Source: Halorubrum sp. GN11_10-6_MGM (GTDB lineage Archaea > Halobacteriota > Halobacteria > Halobacteriales > Haloferacaceae). Taken from it: a DNA stretch of 64,000 bases. A program made the position numbers and the translations under genes. The stretch is from assembly GCF_005435165.1 (NCBI RefSeq), contig NZ_SGUC01000003.1, forward strand, positions 62,001-126,000, given 5' to 3'. Positions 8,290 through 16,330 of this stretch are shown in pieces. Within the stretch, counting starts at the first letter, position 1. Every line of letters starts with the position of its first letter. Below the pieces are notes generated by a model that saw nothing but the letters and a program-made list of their open reading frames with translations, did no database searches and was not told the DNA's origin.

Positions 8290-9605
8290 CGTCCCGCCTC
8301 GTCGAGGAAGGCGTCGAACGCCCCGCTCTCGGAGTGGACGTGACAGTACGTCCCGAGCGTGCGGTGTTCGGTCAGCCCCTCGCGGTCGCCGTCGATCCCG
8401 GTCCCGCGCTCCACGTCGAACGCGAACCGGGCGTCGTCGTCGACGTCGGCCGCGGAGTAGTGGAACTCGTGACCGCGGAGCCGATCGCCGCCCCCGGCAG
8501 TGAGCGCATCCCGCCGCGCCCGGAGCTCGACGTGGTCGAGCGCCTGATACCGCTCTCGCATCTCGACGCTCGCGGGGAGGACGCCCGCCATCTCGTGGCT
8601 CTCGCCGTCGACGGTCGTCAGCGACTCCGCGAGCGCCATCAGCCCGCCGCACTCGCCGAGCACGGGCGTCCCCTCGGCCGCGGCATCGGCGACCGAGCCG
8701 AGCGCCGGCCCGTCGGCGAGCGCCGCGGCGTGGAGCTCCGGGTAGCCGCCGGGGAGGTAGACGCCGTCGCAGGGCGGGAGGTCGTCGCCGGCCGCGGGCG
8801 CGAACTGGACCACCGTCGCGCGCTCGCGGAGGCGCTCGCGGGTGGCGGGGTAGACGAACCGGAACGCGGCGTCGTCCGCGACCGCGATCCGCGGAGAGTC
8901 GTCGCGGTCGTCGTCGCGCGCGAATGCCGACTCCGTCGCCGGCGGTGTCGGCTCCCGGGCGATATCCAGCAGCCGCTCGGTCCGGAGCGTCTCGGCGGCG
9001 GCGTCGAGCGCCGCCTCGTCGAGCGGGACCTCCTCGCCCATGTGGAGTCCGAGGTGTCGGTCGGGGATCTCCAGGTCCTCCCGGGGCGGAATCCGGCCGC
9101 AGTAGTCGAGTTCGTCGGGGAGCGCGTCGCGGATCCCGTCCTCGTGGCGGCCGCCGTGCGCCCGCTGGGCGATCACGCCCGCCACGTCGACGTCGTGGGG
9201 CGTTCTGTCGGCGTAGGTCGCGAAGCCGAGCGCGGTCGCCCCGACGCTCTCCATCCCGGCGCTCGCGTCGACGACGAGGACGACGGGGAGGTCGAGCGCG
9301 GCCGCGACGCCGGCCGTGCTGGCGGCGCTGCCGTCGTACAGTCCCATCATCCCCTCGACGACGCAGACGTCGCCCTCGCCGCGGGCGTAGTTGCGTCGGA
9401 GCCCACCTTCCCCCTGAAGCCACGGGTCGAGCGTCCGCGACGGGCGGTCGGCGACCGCCGCGTGGTGGCTCGGGTCGATGAAGTCCGGACCGGCCTTCGC
9501 GGGCTGGACGGACCGCCCCGCGGCCTCGACCGCGCGCAGCGTCGCGAGCGTCGCAACGGTCTTTCCGACCCCAGAGGCCGTGCCGGCGAGGACGACCCCG
9601 TTCAT
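8286..9605 (-). CDS. cbiA: Cobyrinic acid a,c-diamide synthase
   Basis: CbiA amidates the a and c carboxylates of cobyrinic acid. The N-terminal ATPase has GTASGVGKT at residues 8-16, [13 protein letters not shown] (37-48) and EGMMGLYDG (84-92). The C-terminal class I glutamine amidotransferase has Cys319 in [12 protein letters not shown] and ends with [10 protein letters not shown]. The length of 439 aa matches the family. It overlaps cobT upstream and cbiB downstream by 4 bases each. The presence of both amidotransferases with the late genes shows that the operon serves de novo synthesis as well as salvage. Confidence 0.95.
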   Translation of the reverse strand: MNGVVLAGTASGVGKTVATLATLRAVEAAGRSVQPAKAGPDFIDPSHHAAVADRPSRTLDPWLQGEGGLRRNYARGEGDVCVVEGMMGLYDGSAASTAGVAAALDLPVVLVVDASAGMESVGATALGFATYADRTPHDVDVAGVIAQRAHGGRHEDGIRDALPDELDYCGRIPPREDLEIPDRHLGLHMGEEVPLDEAALDAAAETLRTERLLDIAREPTPPATESAFARDDDRDDSPRIAVADDAAFRFVYPATRERLRERATVVQFAPAAGDDLPPCDGVYLPGGYPELHAAALADGPALGSVADAAAEGTPVLGECGGLMALAESLTTVDGESHEMAGVLPASVEMRERYQALDHVELRARRDALTAGGGDRLRGHEFHYSAADVDDDARFAFDVERGTGIDGDREGLTEHRTLGTYCHVHSESGAFDAFLDEAGR

Positions 9606-10729
9606 CCCGCGTCCCCTCCGTTCGTCGGCGCCGATCCGCTCGCCGACGCGCCGTCCTCGTCGCCTTCGGCGCGCTCGTCGAGCAGCCGGTCGGTCACGGC
9701 GGCGATCCGATCGCGGACGGCGGCGTCGGCGACTCCCGCGCGCTCCGCGAGCGCGAGCGCGCCGCCCATCCCGACGCCCTCCTTCGCCTCGCCCCGGGCG
9801 TACGCCGACATCGCGGGGTGGTCGCTCTCGGCGAATCCGGGGTCGGCCGCCGCGAGCGTCAGGTCGAGGTCGGCCGCGAGCGCGGGGAGGTCGGCGGTGG
9901 GGTCACCGGCGACGAGCGACGTGGTCGCGAGCGGCAGCGGGCGCTCGACGCCCGCGTGCCGCGCGAGCGCCGCCGCGGCCGCGAGCTGGGTGCCGCCGGC
10001 GAGGGTGACGTCGATGCTGGCGTCCACACAGCCGACGATCAGGCCGGCGACCGCGGCGAGGACGGGGTCGCCCGCCAGCCGGACCGCCTCGATCGGGTCG
10101 CCGGCCGCGTCGCCCGGGTCGAGCCCGCTCGCCGCCAGCCCCTCGGCGACGACGCGGCGCTTGCGCTCGATCGGGTTCGCCGGCAGGGACGAGGAGACCG
10201 CCGCACGCTCGCCGAGCGCGGTGAGGGCTCCGAGCGCGGTCGTCGTTCCGCCGGGGATCGTCTCGGCGACGAGGAGTTCCGCGGGCTCGTCGCCTCCCCC
10301 GTCCCCGCCGGTGCCTCCGTCCGCGTCGGCCGTCGCCGCGAGCTCCGGGGCCAGCGCGCGCGCTCGCTCGAAGACGGTCCCCGCCGCCGGGACCGGTTCC
10401 GGGTCGCGAAGGTCGCCGCCCGGCGACGCGCCCACGTCGCGGACGGTCGCCGCGGTCGGCGCGCCGAGCCCGGCGTCGAGGAACTCGACGGGGAGGCGCT
10501 TGGGACCGAGCAGCTCCCTGACTGCGCGGGTGACGACCGCGGGCGTCGGACAGCCGCTCGGGCTCACCGGCACGGGCGAACCCGGGGCGGGGCGTCCCGT
10601 CTCGACGATCTCGAGGTCGGCGCTCGGCGTGTGGACCCGCAGCTCCGGGTCGGCGCCCGCGGCGCTGATACCGTCGATGGCCGCGGTCTCGGTCGTTCCG
10701 GCGACGACGACGAGAATCACGTCCCTCAT
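9602..10729 (-). CDS. cobT: Nicotinate-nucleotide-dependent phosphoribosyltransferase (archaeal CobT, UPF0284 type)
   Basis: Archaeal CobT-like proteins are placed in lower-ligand activation, making alpha-ribazole phosphate from a base and nicotinate mononucleotide. Recognisable segments include [50 protein letters not shown] and [18 protein letters not shown]. It is the first operon gene, and its ATG at 10729 is preceded by a strong Shine-Dalgarno-like GGAGGTGG, unlike most genes here. The C-terminal 25 residues are an acidic and Ser/Gly tail. Family membership is firm; the exact base substrate is inferred from other archaea. Confidence 0.85.
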   Translation of the reverse strand: MRDVILVVVAGTTETAAIDGISAAGADPELRVHTPSADLEIVETGRPAPGSPVPVSPSGCPTPAVVTRAVRELLGPKRLPVEFLDAGLGAPTAATVRDVGASPGGDLRDPEPVPAAGTVFERARALAPELAATADADGGTGGDGGGDEPAELLVAETIPGGTTTALGALTALGERAAVSSSLPANPIERKRRVVAEGLAASGLDPGDAAGDPIEAVRLAGDPVLAAVAGLIVGCVDASIDVTLAGGTQLAAAAALARHAGVERPLPLATTSLVAGDPTADLPALAADLDLTLAAADPGFAESDHPAMSAYARGEAKEGVGMGGALALAERAGVADAAVRDRIAAVTDRLLDERAEGDEDGASASGSAPTNGGDAG

Positions 10730-10735
10730 CGGGAA

Positions 10736-10820
10736 CCACCTCCGTCGAGTCCGTCTGCTCCCGGCGCAGCGTCGATTTGTACCACTGGCGGTTCATCGAT
10801 ACAAGTGAACTTTAATCGGT
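10736..10820 (-). promoter_or_regulatory. Promoter, leader and Shine-Dalgarno of the cobalamin operon
   Basis: Reading on the minus strand, a TATA-like GATTAAAG (10810-10818) is followed by a leader of about 60 nt and a GGAGGTGG Shine-Dalgarno (10736-10743) six bases before the cobT ATG. A 5-bp inverted repeat TTGTA/TACAA flanks the likely start of transcription, with arms about 18 nt apart. This could be an operator. I see no B12 riboswitch-like fold in a leader this short. Confidence 0.45.
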
Positions 10821-11055
10821 CGACGCATCGCCGGGGGCGGCGGGCCGATCCCTTTGTCACGCCCACCCACGTGACCCGCGGAGCGAAGCGGTTAAGGGCG
10901 AACCGCGGGTACTCCCGACAACTCGCTGGTGCGGACACAGCGGGCACTCGCCGCCGGGGCCGGCCTCGACGCCGTCGTAACCGTCGACGTCGCGTCCCGG
11001 GACGAGACGATATGTGGCCCCTCGCGGCTGAATCGCAACCGTCCGCGGACAACAT
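10821..11055. other. Divergent intergenic region between cobT and rpl15e
   Basis: The cobT-rpl15e spacer is 326 bp in total. Its rpl15e-proximal part contains GCGGTTAAGGGCG (about 10887-10899) and ACGATATGTGG (about 11006-11016) as possible TATA elements for the L15e gene. The first would give a 5' leader of roughly 130 nt, unusual for this window. No convincing coding frame or tRNA is present. Confidence 0.4.
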
Positions 11056-11646
11056 ATGGCACGAAGCTTCTACTCGCACATCAAGGAGGCGTGGCGGTCC
11101 CCCAAGGAGGGGAAACTGGCGGAGCTGCAGTGGCAGCGCAAACAGGAGTGGCGCGACCAGGGCGCCATCGAGCGCATCGAGCGCCCCACCCGGCTGGACA
11201 AGGCCCGCGAACTGGGTTACAAGGCCAAGCAGGGCGTCATCGTCGCCCGCGTGAGCGTCCGCAAGGGCGGCTCGCGCAAGCAGCGCTTCAAGGCGGGCCG
11301 CCGCTCGAAGCGGCAGGGCGTCAACCGCGTCTCGCGACGCAAGTCGATCCAGCGCATCGCCGAGGAGCGCGCCTCGCGGAAGTACCGCAACCTCCGCGTG
11401 CTCAACTCCTACTGGGTCGGTGAGGACGGCTCCCAGAAGTGGCACGAGGTAATCCTCGTGGACCCCGCTCACCCCGCGATCGAGAACGACGACGAGTTGA
11501 ACTGGATCTGCTCGGACGACCACAAGGGCCGCGCGTACCGCGGTCTCACCTCCGCCGGCACCAAGGGCCGCGGCCAGCGCAAGCGCGGCAAGGGCACCGA
11601 GAAGACGCGCCCGAGCGTCACCTCGAACGACCGGCAGGGCAAGTAA
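11056..11646 (+). CDS. rpl15e: 50S ribosomal protein L15e
   Basis: This archaeal and eukaryotic large-subunit protein has the signature start MARSFYSHIKEAWRSPKEGKLAELQWQRKQEWR and the C-terminal region GRAYRGLTSAGTKGRGQRKRGKG. The 196-aa product is strongly basic, in contrast to the acidic proteins around it, as expected for an rRNA-binding protein. It stands alone between the divergent cobalamin operon and a perfect tandem duplication. The start ATG is unambiguous from the family N-terminus. Confidence 0.97.
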   Translation: MARSFYSHIKEAWRSPKEGKLAELQWQRKQEWRDQGAIERIERPTRLDKARELGYKAKQGVIVARVSVRKGGSRKQRFKAGRRSKRQGVNRVSRRKSIQRIAEERASRKYRNLRVLNSYWVGEDGSQKWHEVILVDPAHPAIENDDELNWICSDDHKGRAYRGLTSAGTKGRGQRKRGKGTEKTRPSVTSNDRQGK

Positions 11647-11651
11647 CCCGG

Positions 11652-11727
11652 CTCGCCCCGCGGTCGACGATACCCGCTTTTATTCCCGACTCGCCCCGCG
11701 GTCGACGATACCCGCTTTTATTCCCGA
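11652..11727 (+). repeat. Perfect 38-bp tandem duplication behind rpl15e
   Basis: Two identical 38-bp units occupy 11652-11689 and 11690-11727, with four more matching bases after the second. Each unit carries a GC-rich part and the T-run motif CGCTTTTATTCCC. It starts six bases after the L15e stop codon. T-runs of this kind can act as archaeal terminators, so the duplication may supply two tandem termination signals. It could equally be a recent replication slippage. Confidence 0.85.
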
Positions 11728-11822
11728 CTCGCTCTCCTCGCACAGCCGCGGCACCGGATCCGCTCGACCCAAGAGCAAAGACACCGCGTCACATACTAAC
11801 GGTACTACGTGGCGATCCACCG

Positions 11823-13301
11823 GTGACCGCGAGCAACCCCATTCCCCTCGACGAGTTCGCGACCGCGGTCGCGTCGCTCGACAGGGACGCGCTCGCGACG
11901 CTCGTCGGCGAGGCGTACGCGGCGACCGCCGACGGCGTGACGGTCGACCCGCCGCGCGTCACGGTGCGGAAGGGCGCCCGACGGACCGATCTGCTCGTCC
12001 GCTCGACGACGGACTGCGTCGACCCCGTCGACGGGGTCGACGCGGTCGTCGTCGCGAGCGACGCGCTGCTCGACGACCTCCCGGCCGACCTCGACGCCGA
12101 CGTCGTGACGCCGGGCGACCTCCGGCAACGGCTCCTGTACGCCGTCCCGTCGGCGGAGGCGAACGCGATCGCGGACCGGACCCTCGGCGTCCCCGTCCGC
12201 TCCGCGACGTACGACGGAGCGGTCGATTCCGACGCCGACGGGGAGGCGGACAGCGACGAGTCGAATGACGACGCAGCGGCCGACGGGGAGGCGACAGATG
12301 CCGACGGGCCGACCGATAGCGATGAGTCGGACGTCGACGCGGCGGCGGACAGCGACGAGGCGGACGTGCCCGCAGCGGCGGGAGCCTTCGCGTCGGGCGT
12401 GACGGGTGGCAGCGTCGCTTCCGGTACCGCCGATCGAACCGCCGGTTCCGACGAGAACTCGCGGCCCCTCGATCGCTCGACCGCCGCCGCCGACGCGAGT
12501 CGCCCGACCGACGCAGCCGACGCGGGTCTCCCGACCGACGCAGCCGACGCGAATCGGCCGAGCGGCGGGGCGCCGTCGGCCGACGCCGGGGGCTCCGGCG
12601 CACCGAGCGATCGGCGGTCTCCGCGGACCGTCCTCGCGGCGGTCGCCGTCGCCGCGCTCCTCGTCGCGGCCGCCGGCGCCGGGTTCGTCGCCGGCACCGC
12701 CGGAATCGGCGGTCCGGACGGGGTCGCCGGCGTCGGGGACGACGAACCGAGCGATCCCTCGGCGACGGATTCGGATGCGGCCGGGTCGACGGACGGGGGT
12801 GGCGACGGGAGCGAGGAGTCGGGAGGCGACGGCGACGACGCGACCACCGTCGCGGTCGCCGCGGGCGACCCGACCGGCGAGGCCGCCAGGAACACGGCGC
12901 TGTCTCCCACCTGCGATCGGTCCGCGCTCCAGGTCGTTCAGATCCAGATGAACGCGCTCCGCTACAACGACGACGAGACGAACGACGGTATCCGGACCCT
13001 GCGGGCGTTCGCGTCGCCGGAGAACAGGGACGTCGTCGGCTCCATCGGGCAGTACGTCGAGCTGTTCGAGACGCCGCGGTACGCGCCGATGCTCACGTAC
13101 GACACGGCGCAGTACTCTGTGCCGGTGATAGCCGACGGGACCGCCGAGGTCGCGGTCGTCACCCGGGAGAACGGCAGCGTCACCGGTCGGTACGAGTTCC
13201 GGCTCGTCCGCGTCGGCGGCGGGACTGGAGCGACGGACGGCTCCCTCGGCGACGTGGACGACTGCTGGATGACCGACGCCGTGGCGGCGTCGATTGAGTG
13301 A
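11823..13301 (+). CDS. Membrane protein with nuclease-like N-terminus, acidic linker and DUF4864-like C-terminus
   Basis: From the GTG at 11823 the product is 492 aa. Residues 1-125 resemble the degenerate Mrr/restriction-endonuclease-like domains of haloarchaea (RTDLLVRSTTD... VDAVVVASDALL... DVVTPGDLRQRL). I see no clear catalytic D-ExK. Residues 135-265 are low-complexity acidic sequence with short repeats. One hydrophobic helix follows (TVLAAVAVAALLVAAAGAGFVAG), then a second acidic linker. The last 125 residues (ALQVVQIQMNALRYNDDETNDGIRTLRAFASPENR) look like DUF4864. The product is probably a single-pass protein with an exposed C-terminal domain. Domain calls are by eye; function is unknown. 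Confidence 0.7.
   Translation: MTASNPIPLDEFATAVASLDRDALATLVGEAYAATADGVTVDPPRVTVRKGARRTDLLVRSTTDCVDPVDGVDAVVVASDALLDDLPADLDADVVTPGDLRQRLLYAVPSAEANAIADRTLGVPVRSATYDGAVDSDADGEADSDESNDDAAADGEATDADGPTDSDESDVDAAADSDEADVPAAAGAFASGVTGGSVASGTADRTAGSDENSRPLDRSTAAADASRPTDAADAGLPTDAADANRPSGGAPSADAGGSGAPSDRRSPRTVLAAVAVAALLVAAAGAGFVAGTAGIGGPDGVAGVGDDEPSDPSATDSDAAGSTDGGGDGSEESGGDGDDATTVAVAAGDPTGEAARNTALSPTCDRSALQVVQIQMNALRYNDDETNDGIRTLRAFASPENRDVVGSIGQYVELFETPRYAPMLTYDTAQYSVPVIADGTAEVAVVTRENGSVTGRYEFRLVRVGGGTGATDGSLGDVDDCWMTDAVAASIE
12503..12551 (+). repeat. In-frame 27-bp-period repeat in the linker
   Basis: A 22-bp block occurs twice (12503-12524 and 12530-12551) at a period of 27 bp, encoding the repeated peptide PTDAADA. 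It lies in the acidic linker of the surrounding membrane protein and preserves the frame, as expected of slippage in disordered sequence. Confidence 0.6.
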
Positions 13302-13446
13302 GTCGCCGCGGCGACGGCGCGTCCGGACCGCACCCGGGACTGGGCCGTGGCGCCACCCCGAGAACGGGCCGTGACGCTGCCCCGAGAGCGTTCCGCGACG
13401 CCGCCCCGGGAACACGATTATATCCGCGCCGGCACTGAACACGGAC

Positions 13447-14259
13447 ATGAGTCTCTCGCTCGACGCGACCCAACTCGACCGCTACTCCCGGCACGTCATC
13501 CTCGACGACGTGGGGCCGGAGGGACAGAAGCGGCTGCTCGACGCCCGCGTCCTCGTCGTGGGCGCGGGCGGACTCGGGGCGCCGGCGATCCAGTACCTCG
13601 CGGCCGCGGGCGTCGGGACGATCGGAATCGTCGACGACGACGTCGTCGAGCGCTCGAACCTCCAGCGACAGGTGATCCACGGCGACGACGATGTGGGGCG
13701 AAAGAAGGTCGACTCGGCGGCCGACTTCGTCGCGGATCTCAACCCCGACGTCGACGTCGAGCGCCACGAACTGCGGCTCGACGCGGGCAACGCCCGCGAG
13801 CTGATCGCGGATCACGACGTCGTCGTCGACTGTTCGGACAACTTCGCCACCCGCTACGTGGTGAACGACGCCGCCCGCATCGAGGGCGTTCCGGTCTCGC
13901 ACGGCGCCATCTACAAGTTCGAGGGGCAGGTGACGACGCTCTCGCCCGAGGGTCCCTGCTACCGCTGTCTGTTCCCGGAGCCCCCGGAGCCGGGGACGGT
14001 GCCCGACTGCGCCAGCACCGGCGTCCTCGGCGTCCTCCCCGGGACCGTCGGCTGCCTCCAGGCGACGGAGGCGGTGAAACTGCTCATGGACGTGGGCGAC
14101 CCGCTCGTCGGTCGGATGCTGTTCTACGACGCGATGGACCTCTCGTTCGAGACGGTGCCGTACGCGCGCAACCCGGCCTGCCCGGTGTGCGGCGACGACG
14201 GGATCGACACGCTCGACGGGATCGACTACGCCGCGGGCTGTCAGATCGACGCCGCCTGA
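13447..14259 (+). CDS. ubaA: Ubiquitin-like modifier-activating enzyme (E1-like UbaA)
   Basis: This HesA/MoeB/ThiF-family enzyme adenylates archaeal ubiquitin-like SAMP proteins. In Haloferax one UbaA serves sampylation, molybdopterin synthesis and tRNA thiolation. The ATP-binding motif VLVVGAGGLGAPAIQYLAAAGVG is at residues 36-58. The candidate catalytic Cys188 is in VPDCASTGVLGVLPG, the position reported for Haloferax UbaA. Zinc ligands are Cys171 and Cys174 (CYRC) with Cys245 and Cys248 (CPVC). The 270-aa length is typical. A TATA-like GATTATATCC lies about 27 nt before the ATG. Confidence 0.93.
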   Translation: MSLSLDATQLDRYSRHVILDDVGPEGQKRLLDARVLVVGAGGLGAPAIQYLAAAGVGTIGIVDDDVVERSNLQRQVIHGDDDVGRKKVDSAADFVADLNPDVDVERHELRLDAGNARELIADHDVVVDCSDNFATRYVVNDAARIEGVPVSHGAIYKFEGQVTTLSPEGPCYRCLFPEPPEPGTVPDCASTGVLGVLPGTVGCLQATEAVKLLMDVGDPLVGRMLFYDAMDLSFETVPYARNPACPVCGDDGIDTLDGIDYAAGCQIDAA

Positions 14260-14328
14260 GCGGTTCGCCCCGACTCGCCGTCGGTCCGTCGTCCGACTCG
14301 CCGCCTCGTCGTCGTCGGCCGCGAACGC

Positions 14329-14775
14329 TCACAGCGACCGGTCGGTCATCGCGGTCCCCGCGGTGACACCGGCGTCGTCGTCGACGAACCCGGACCGCAC
14401 GCACCACCGACAGTATCGGTAGCCGGTGTGGTTCTCGGCGCCGCAGTGGCGGCAGACGACCGTCTCGCCGTCGGCGTCGAGCGGCGGCGGGTCTCGCTCG
14501 GTGCCGTCGCCGTCCCCCGTCTCGTTCGCGCCCGGTTGCTCGTTCGCGCCCGGCTTCCCCTTCCGGCCCGACTTCCCGTCGAGGTCCGCGTCCCCGTCCG
14601 CGCCCGGATTCCCGTCGAGGTCCGCGTCCAATGACCGGGTCGCGACCGAGCCGAACAGCTCCGCGGGGTCGCGGTTCCGCCGGGCGAGCAGCCACGTCAC
14701 CGCGAGGTTGAGCGCCGCCACCCCGACGAATATCGCGGCGAGCGGCAGGAGCCCATCTCCCGTCATACGTGTCAT
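14329..14775 (-). CDS. Membrane-anchored zinc-ribbon protein
   Basis: This 148-aa protein has one N-terminal hydrophobic helix (LLPLAAIFVGVAALNLAVTWLLA) and an acidic, Gly- and Asn-rich linker with short DLDGNPGADGDADLDG-type repeats. It ends in a C-terminal zinc ribbon with ligands in CRHCGAENHTGYRYCRWC. Such single-pass proteins with a ribbon are common in haloarchaea and their role is not known to me. The start is either the ATG at 14775 or the ATG at 14766, three codons later. It is convergent with ubaA and divergent from ridA. Confidence 0.75.
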   Translation of the reverse strand: MTRMTGDGLLPLAAIFVGVAALNLAVTWLLARRNRDPAELFGSVATRSLDADLDGNPGADGDADLDGKSGRKGKPGANEQPGANETGDGDGTERDPPPLDADGETVVCRHCGAENHTGYRYCRWCVRSGFVDDDAGVTAGTAMTDRSL

Positions 14776-14901
14776 GTTACCATTCCATCCGCTTGTGTCT
14801 GACGGTGGCTCAGACCGCTCTCGCCCGTCGCCAGAGGTCGGGGGCGACCGGCGCGGCGGCTCCAGAGTACTCTTGAGGCCGCCGGGCGAAGGCGCACCCG
14901 C

Positions 14902-15282
14902 ATGAAGGAGACCATTCACACGGACGACGCTCCGGCGGCGGTGGGCGCGTACAGTCAGGCGACGACCGACGGCGACCTCGTGTTCACGGCCGGCCAGATC
15001 CCGCTGACGACCGAGGGCGATCTGCTCGACGACGCGCCGATCGCGGTCCAGACGGAGCAGGCGCTCGACAACCTCCTCGCGGTGCTGGAGGAGGCGGGCG
15101 CCGGCCCCGAGGACGTGCTCAAGACGACGGTGTTCCTCGCCGACATCGACGACTTCGACGAGATGAACGGGACGTACGCGGAGTACTTCGACGAGTCGCC
15201 GCCGGCCCGGTCCGCGGTTCAGGCGGGCGCGCTCCCGAAGGGCGCCGGCGTCGAGATCGAGGCGGTCGCCGTCGTCGAGTAG
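14902..15282 (+). CDS. RidA family reactive intermediate/imine deaminase
   Basis: RidA proteins hydrolyse reactive enamine and imine intermediates such as 2-aminoacrylate released by PLP enzymes. The 126-aa product has the family pattern: AVGAYSQATTDGDLVFTAGQIPL, the segment NLLAVLEEAGAGPEDVLKTTVFLADIDDF, then PPARSAVQAGALPKGAGVEIEAVA. The conserved Arg is in PPARSAVQ and the Glu in VEIEAVA. It forms a homotrimer in characterised relatives. The stop codon is immediately followed by the ATG of the next gene (TAGATG), so the two are co-transcribed. Confidence 0.93.
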   Translation: MKETIHTDDAPAAVGAYSQATTDGDLVFTAGQIPLTTEGDLLDDAPIAVQTEQALDNLLAVLEEAGAGPEDVLKTTVFLADIDDFDEMNGTYAEYFDESPPARSAVQAGALPKGAGVEIEAVAVVE

Positions 15283-15543
15283 ATGGTCGATAGCGGGGCT
15301 GAATCGGCGGAGACCCCCGGAACCCCGGCCACGCCGCGCGCCAGAGCGCGCTCCGCGGTGCTGTGGGGGGTCGTCGGCGGGTTCGCCTTCCTCGCGCTCG
15401 CGCAGGGGTACCGCCTCCTCGGTCCCGGGTCGCTCCCGGTCGGGCTCTGGGGGACGGCGCTCGTCGCGGTCGCGGTCGCGGCCGCGTCGGCCGGTATCAC
15501 GTATCTCGCCGAAGCGCGACTCCGCGCGAAAAGAAGGACTTAA
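15283..15543 (+). CDS. Small two-helix membrane protein
   Basis: This 86-aa protein has a 25-residue polar N-terminus and two hydrophobic helices (AVLWGVVGGFAFLALAQGY and LWGTALVAVAVAAASAGITYLA), ending in a basic tail. It begins on the base after the ridA stop. I do not recognise a function. Co-expression with ridA is the only clue, and the protein is probably an uncharacterised haloarchaeal family. Confidence 0.75.
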   Translation: MVDSGAESAETPGTPATPRARARSAVLWGVVGGFAFLALAQGYRLLGPGSLPVGLWGTALVAVAVAAASAGITYLAEARLRAKRRT

Positions 15544-15546
15544 CAG
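15536..15546 (+). promoter_or_regulatory. TATA-like promoter of tRNA-Ser
   Basis: The sequence GGACTTAACAG lies about 27-30 nt before the 5' end of the tRNA-Ser gene, matching the spacing of archaeal TATA boxes. It overlaps the end of the preceding membrane-protein gene. Confidence 0.4.
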
Positions 15547-15570
15547 TCGCACCGGATTATCTCCGCGTGA

Positions 15571-15652
15571 GCCAGGATGGCCGAGTGGTAAGGCGCACGC
15601 CTGGAAAGCGTGTTCCCATCCGGGATCGGGGGTTCAAATCCCTCTCCTGGCG
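15571..15652 (+). tRNA. tRNA-Ser (GGA anticodon)
   Basis: The 82-nt cloverleaf has a 7-bp acceptor stem (GCCAGGA with TCCTGGC) and discriminator G. The anticodon loop CTGGAAA gives anticodon GGA for UCC/UCU serine codons, and there is a long class II variable arm as expected for serine. The T-arm is GGGGGTTCAAATCCCTC. CCA is not encoded. A 9-bp inverted repeat (15656-15664 with 15680-15688) follows directly and may be a terminator or a remnant of an insertion. Confidence 0.95.
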
Positions 15653-15655
15653 CTT

Positions 15656-15688
15656 CGCTGTCGCACCAACGAGCGAGGAGCGACAGCG
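15656..15688 (+). terminator. Inverted repeat just downstream of tRNA-Ser
   Basis: The 9-bp arms CGCTGTCGC and GCGACAGCG are separated by 15 nt and begin four bases after the tRNA. There is no T-tract directly behind, so a terminator role is only a suggestion. Confidence 0.3.
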
Positions 15689-15777
15689 ACGAGCGAGTCC
15701 GGAGTTGCGTTCCGCGTTCCGTACAGATTCTGGTGAAAAATATAAGTAAATATATCTAAAATAGATAGATCGAGCGA

Positions 15778-16272
15778 ATGGTCCCCGAAATGTCCACCGG
15801 ACGTCGTAACCTCCTCGTCAGCCTCGGTGGTGCCAGCCTCGCCGGCCTCGCTGGCTGTACCGACCTCGGCGGAGATTCCACCGAGGACGACAACGATCCC
15901 GCGGTCGTCGACACGATCGAGATCGCGAACGGTCAGGACGTTCCGCGAACGTTCGACGTCGTTCTGCGGTCCGCCGAGCGCGTACTCTACTGGGACTCCT
16001 TCGAGCTTGATGCGAGTGAAGGCACTGAGGCCGACGTGGATCTCGTCGACGGTCCATTCGGGAACGGTGACGAACCGTTGTGGCTGGACGTGAAAGCGGG
16101 GTATCCCGATGACGGTCCCGACTCGGCCGAAGGCGAGACCGTCGTCACCCAGCCTCTCGGTGAGGAGTACGGCGGCTGTATCTATGTGGTGGTCTTCGCA
16201 CCAATTGCTGGTGGGGTCTTGTTCCGCGTTGACCCTGCTGACGAGATCGTATCCAGAGACACTCGCTGTTGA
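15778..16272 (+). CDS. Tat-type lipoprotein
   Basis: The 164-aa protein begins with a twin-arginine signal (TGRRNLLVSLGGASLAGLAGC) ending in a lipobox LAGC. It would be exported folded and lipid-anchored, like many haloarchaeal secreted proteins. The mature part is acidic with no domain I recognise; a Cys pair (GGCIYVV and the final DTRC) could form a disulfide. The start could also be the ATG at 15790. Upstream sequence 15721-15777 is strikingly AT-rich, with a TATA box in AAATATATCTAAAATAG. The gene uses more A/T-ending codons than its neighbours, hinting at transfer next to tRNA-Ser. Confidence 0.8.
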   Translation: MVPEMSTGRRNLLVSLGGASLAGLAGCTDLGGDSTEDDNDPAVVDTIEIANGQDVPRTFDVVLRSAERVLYWDSFELDASEGTEADVDLVDGPFGNGDEPLWLDVKAGYPDDGPDSAEGETVVTQPLGEEYGGCIYVVVFAPIAGGVLFRVDPADEIVSRDTRC

Positions 16273-16330
16273 AATTCGCTGGCGGACTGTCGTTAGGAGT
16301 TTATAAATAATCGATCGTGGATCGACGGCA
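16273..16330. other. Spacer before repeat copy A
   Basis: This short spacer behind the lipoprotein gene contains the AT-rich TTTATAAATAATCG (about 16301-16313). It could be a terminator region or a promoter, but no downstream gene uses it in the right orientation. It opens the 446-bp gene-free stretch 16273-16718, most of which is repeat copy A. Confidence 0.4.

Noticed and set aside
8250-10808. 852-codon plus-strand open frame opposite cbiA and cobT
   Set aside because: It mirrors cobalamin genes with clear catalytic motifs. Long antisense frames are a normal effect of GC bias at the third codon position.
10736-10820. B12 riboswitch in front of cobT
   Set aside because: The leader is only about 60 nt, far shorter than a cobalamin riboswitch, and no B12-box-like sequence is visible.
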